From contig CALUFN010000002.1 of the NCBI GenBank assembly GCA_944319945.1, positions 1-64,000 of the forward strand: 64,000 bases of DNA, written 5' to 3'. Positions 62,720-64,000 of the stretch are shown in pieces. The notes below the pieces were generated by a model that was not told where the DNA came from, did no database searches, and saw only the letters and a list, made by a program, of their open reading frames with translations. This DNA is from an uncultured Prevotella sp. (GTDB lineage: Bacteria > Bacteroidota > Bacteroidia > Bacteroidales > Bacteroidaceae). Position 1 is the stretch's first letter. Each line of letters opens with the position of its first letter. Made by a program: the position numbers and the translations under genes.

Positions 62720-63543
62720 TGACCAAATTGGTAAGAAAGTTAAGGCGGGCTTATTCAAAGCTCGTCGTGCGCACCCTGTGGGTGCATTGGTTTAACCCGT
62801 TTTACACGTTGTATTTCAATCTTGTGTTTTTCCCGTTGCGCCAAGCCTTGCGCCAGCCCGTGTTCGTCTACGGGTGGCCTAAACTGTTCGGCCAGTTCGG
62901 CACCATGGAGTGTCGCGGGGCGTGCCGCCCCGGCATGGTGCGCCTGAACGTAACGATACCCGGGGGACCGCAATATGCGGCCGGAAACACCCAGCTGAAC
63001 ATCTATGGCAAGGTGATATTCCGTGGCGCGTGCGAGATTGGCAGCGCAAATAAGATAAACGTGGGCGAGGGTGGCGTGCTCGACATGGGCAATGATACGA
63101 AAATTACGACGTTTTGCAACATCACGGCGTACTCGGAAATACGGGTCGGTGCACAATCCAGGATTGTGCACCGATGTCAAGTATTTGACACCAATTTCCA
63201 CTTCGTGGCCGACTTCTGCCGCAGCATCGTGCCTAAGCAGGCACGACCTATAACCATAGGTGACTACTGCTGGATATGCAACTCGTCGACGATAACCGGC
63301 GGCGCCGTCATCCCCGACAAGACCATCGTGGCATCCAACAGCCTCGTAGGCAAGGACATGTCGGCCATTCCGCCCGAGTCGATAATCGGCGGCGTGCCCG
63401 CAAAGCTCATAACCACGGGCCGGCGCCGGGTGGAAAGCCGTAGATTTATCACAATGTTGCACGATTATTTCGCGGAAAACACCGATGCGAAGTGCTACGT
63501 TATGCCTGCAGATGTCGATCATTCTGTCTGCGACGTTGATTAG
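62719..63543 (+). CDS. Hexapeptide-repeat acyltransferase
   Basis: This 274-aa enzyme has a left-handed beta-helix built of hexapeptide repeats in about 85-245 (GKVIFRGACEIGSANKINVGEGG, ITIGDYCWICNSSTITGGAVI, ASNSLVGKDMSAIPPESIIGGVPAKLI). It resembles sugar O-acetyltransferases, which would acetylate a sugar of the polymer. Its start codon overlaps the flippase stop by one base. A 29-bp perfect palindrome lies inside the gene. A short hairpin (63544-63560) follows the stop. Confidence 0.88.
   Translation: MTKLVRKLRRAYSKLVVRTLWVHWFNPFYTLYFNLVFFPLRQALRQPVFVYGWPKLFGQFGTMECRGACRPGMVRLNVTIPGGPQYAAGNTQLNIYGKVIFRGACEIGSANKINVGEGGVLDMGNDTKITTFCNITAYSEIRVGAQSRIVHRCQVFDTNFHFVADFCRSIVPKQARPITIGDYCWICNSSTITGGAVIPDKTIVASNSLVGKDMSAIPPESIIGGVPAKLITTGRRRVESRRFITMLHDYFAENTDAKCYVMPADVDHSVCDVD
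63146..63174. repeat. 29-bp perfect palindrome inside the acyltransferase gene
   Basis: TCGGTGCACAATCC and GGATTGTGCACCGA are exact reverse complements around a single A. It encodes VGAQSRIVHR within the beta-helix. Such a long perfect palindrome in coding sequence is unusual. Confidence 0.9.
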
Positions 63544-63652
63544 CCTGCGGCTTACGCAGGTTCCCGTTTGCCTTTGCACGGTAATCTTGAAATGCGTATG
63601 TGTCAATCCGTAATATTATTGCGGCTTTTCCTTACGAATTTATCTGCGTTAT

Positions 63653-63733
63653 AAAACGCGGCAAATTGCCCCTCAAAACGTAACCTTTCACACTGTCGTT
63701 TGCATCCTTTTGCAAGGCGAAAGGCGGTCGGTT
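63653..63733. repeat. 22-bp-period palindrome array, degenerate (array 11)
   Basis: Unit positions 63653, 63675, 63697 and 63719 hold decayed versions (for example AAAACGTAACCTTTC). Unit 1 resembles the first units of arrays 1 and 2. Confidence 0.65.
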
Positions 63734-63748
63734 GTAAATTGAAAGTTT

Positions 63749-64000
63749 ATGCCAAAAACAAAAATATATTCTAACGCTATAAGCATATTGTTTTTAACGC
63801 CTTTAAGGGCGATGGTAATACTTATAGCTCCCTTATTGCCGTTTCTTGTTAAAAGATATTTCTGTTGCAAGATAAATAAAAAAGTCAGCATACTCTATTG
63901 TATCATAATAGTTTCGTCTTTGATTGGGCTGTTAAGAGGATATGTTGATTTTGCAAATGTTGTATTATATTTATGGATTTGTTTCCCGATAATATATTTA
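63749..64000 (+). CDS. Start of a membrane protein, possibly an O-antigen polymerase (partial)
   Basis: An open frame of 84 codons begins at ATG 63749 and runs off the right edge. It has at least two or three hydrophobic segments (ISILFLTPLRAMVILIAPLLPFLV and ILYCIIIVSSLIGLL, VVLYLWICFPIIYL). Polysaccharide loci with a flippase usually have a Wzy polymerase, and the composition is AT-rich as in many Wzy genes. The assignment is inferred from location; the sequence alone shows a polytopic membrane protein. Confidence 0.5.
   Translation, partial: MPKTKIYSNAISILFLTPLRAMVILIAPLLPFLVKRYFCCKINKKVSILYCIIIVSSLIGLLRGYVDFANVVLYLWICFPIIYL

Overview
The window looks like a chromosome segment from a Bacteroidales bacterium, most likely Prevotellaceae. 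The evidence is TAnnTTTG (-7) promoter boxes, a bifunctional fkp, a MurF-Alr fusion, a GSCFA protein, an UpxY/NusG-like regulator heading a surface-polysaccharide locus, and many Cys-anchored lipoproteins. Most genes are GC-rich. The 24.3-32.1 kb block and the far right end are clearly more AT-rich.

Layout. 0-8 kb: a sigma-54 response regulator divergent from a TolC/HlyD/ABC efflux cluster, with GG-N10-GC-type promoters. 8-14 kb: a ptb-buk pair, a secreted calcineurin-like phosphoesterase and a MATE exporter. 14-24 kb: a TonB-dependent-type receptor, mtnN-luxS, a YfhO membrane protein and fkp. 24.2-32.2 kb: a five-gene island described below. 32-43 kb: housekeeping genes (GSCFA protein, murF-alr, two tRNA-Val, ACT protein, purB, an RluB-type pseudouridine synthase, asnS, a deaminase, a hydroxyacid dehydrogenase). 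44-53 kb: two lipoproteins, a CvfB-like protein with a LolD-like ATPase, a CPA2 antiporter, asd. 53-57 kb: a TPR histidine kinase, its LytTR regulator and a small beta-barrel. 57-64 kb: start of a polysaccharide locus (oversized UpxY-like regulator, integrase remnant, frameshifted cytidylyltransferase, DUF115-like protein, flippase, hexapeptide acyltransferase, start of a probable polymerase).

The best candidate for an undescribed system is the co-directional operon 24648-32013. It encodes (1) a tail-anchored protein with a degenerate J-like N-terminus lacking HPD, (2) a membrane protein whose cytoplasmic end resembles the GrpE beta domain, (3) a divergent Hsp70 with an extra beta region and long coiled coil, (4) a pseudokinase fused to a classical AAA+ ATPase, and (5) a TerB-like protein. 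Together they could form a membrane-tethered chaperone/unfoldase machine. The operon is preceded by a long structured leader that can pair with the first start codon. It is bracketed by 90-bp direct repeats exactly 7,920 bp apart, and its composition differs from its surroundings. This suggests horizontal acquisition.

A second unusual feature is a family of eleven 81-bp intergenic arrays. Each has four 15-bp palindromic units (consensus AAAAGGTNACCTTTT) at an exact 22-bp period. Two of them form the island's flanks. A further family of intergenic inverted repeats has arms built of low-complexity words.
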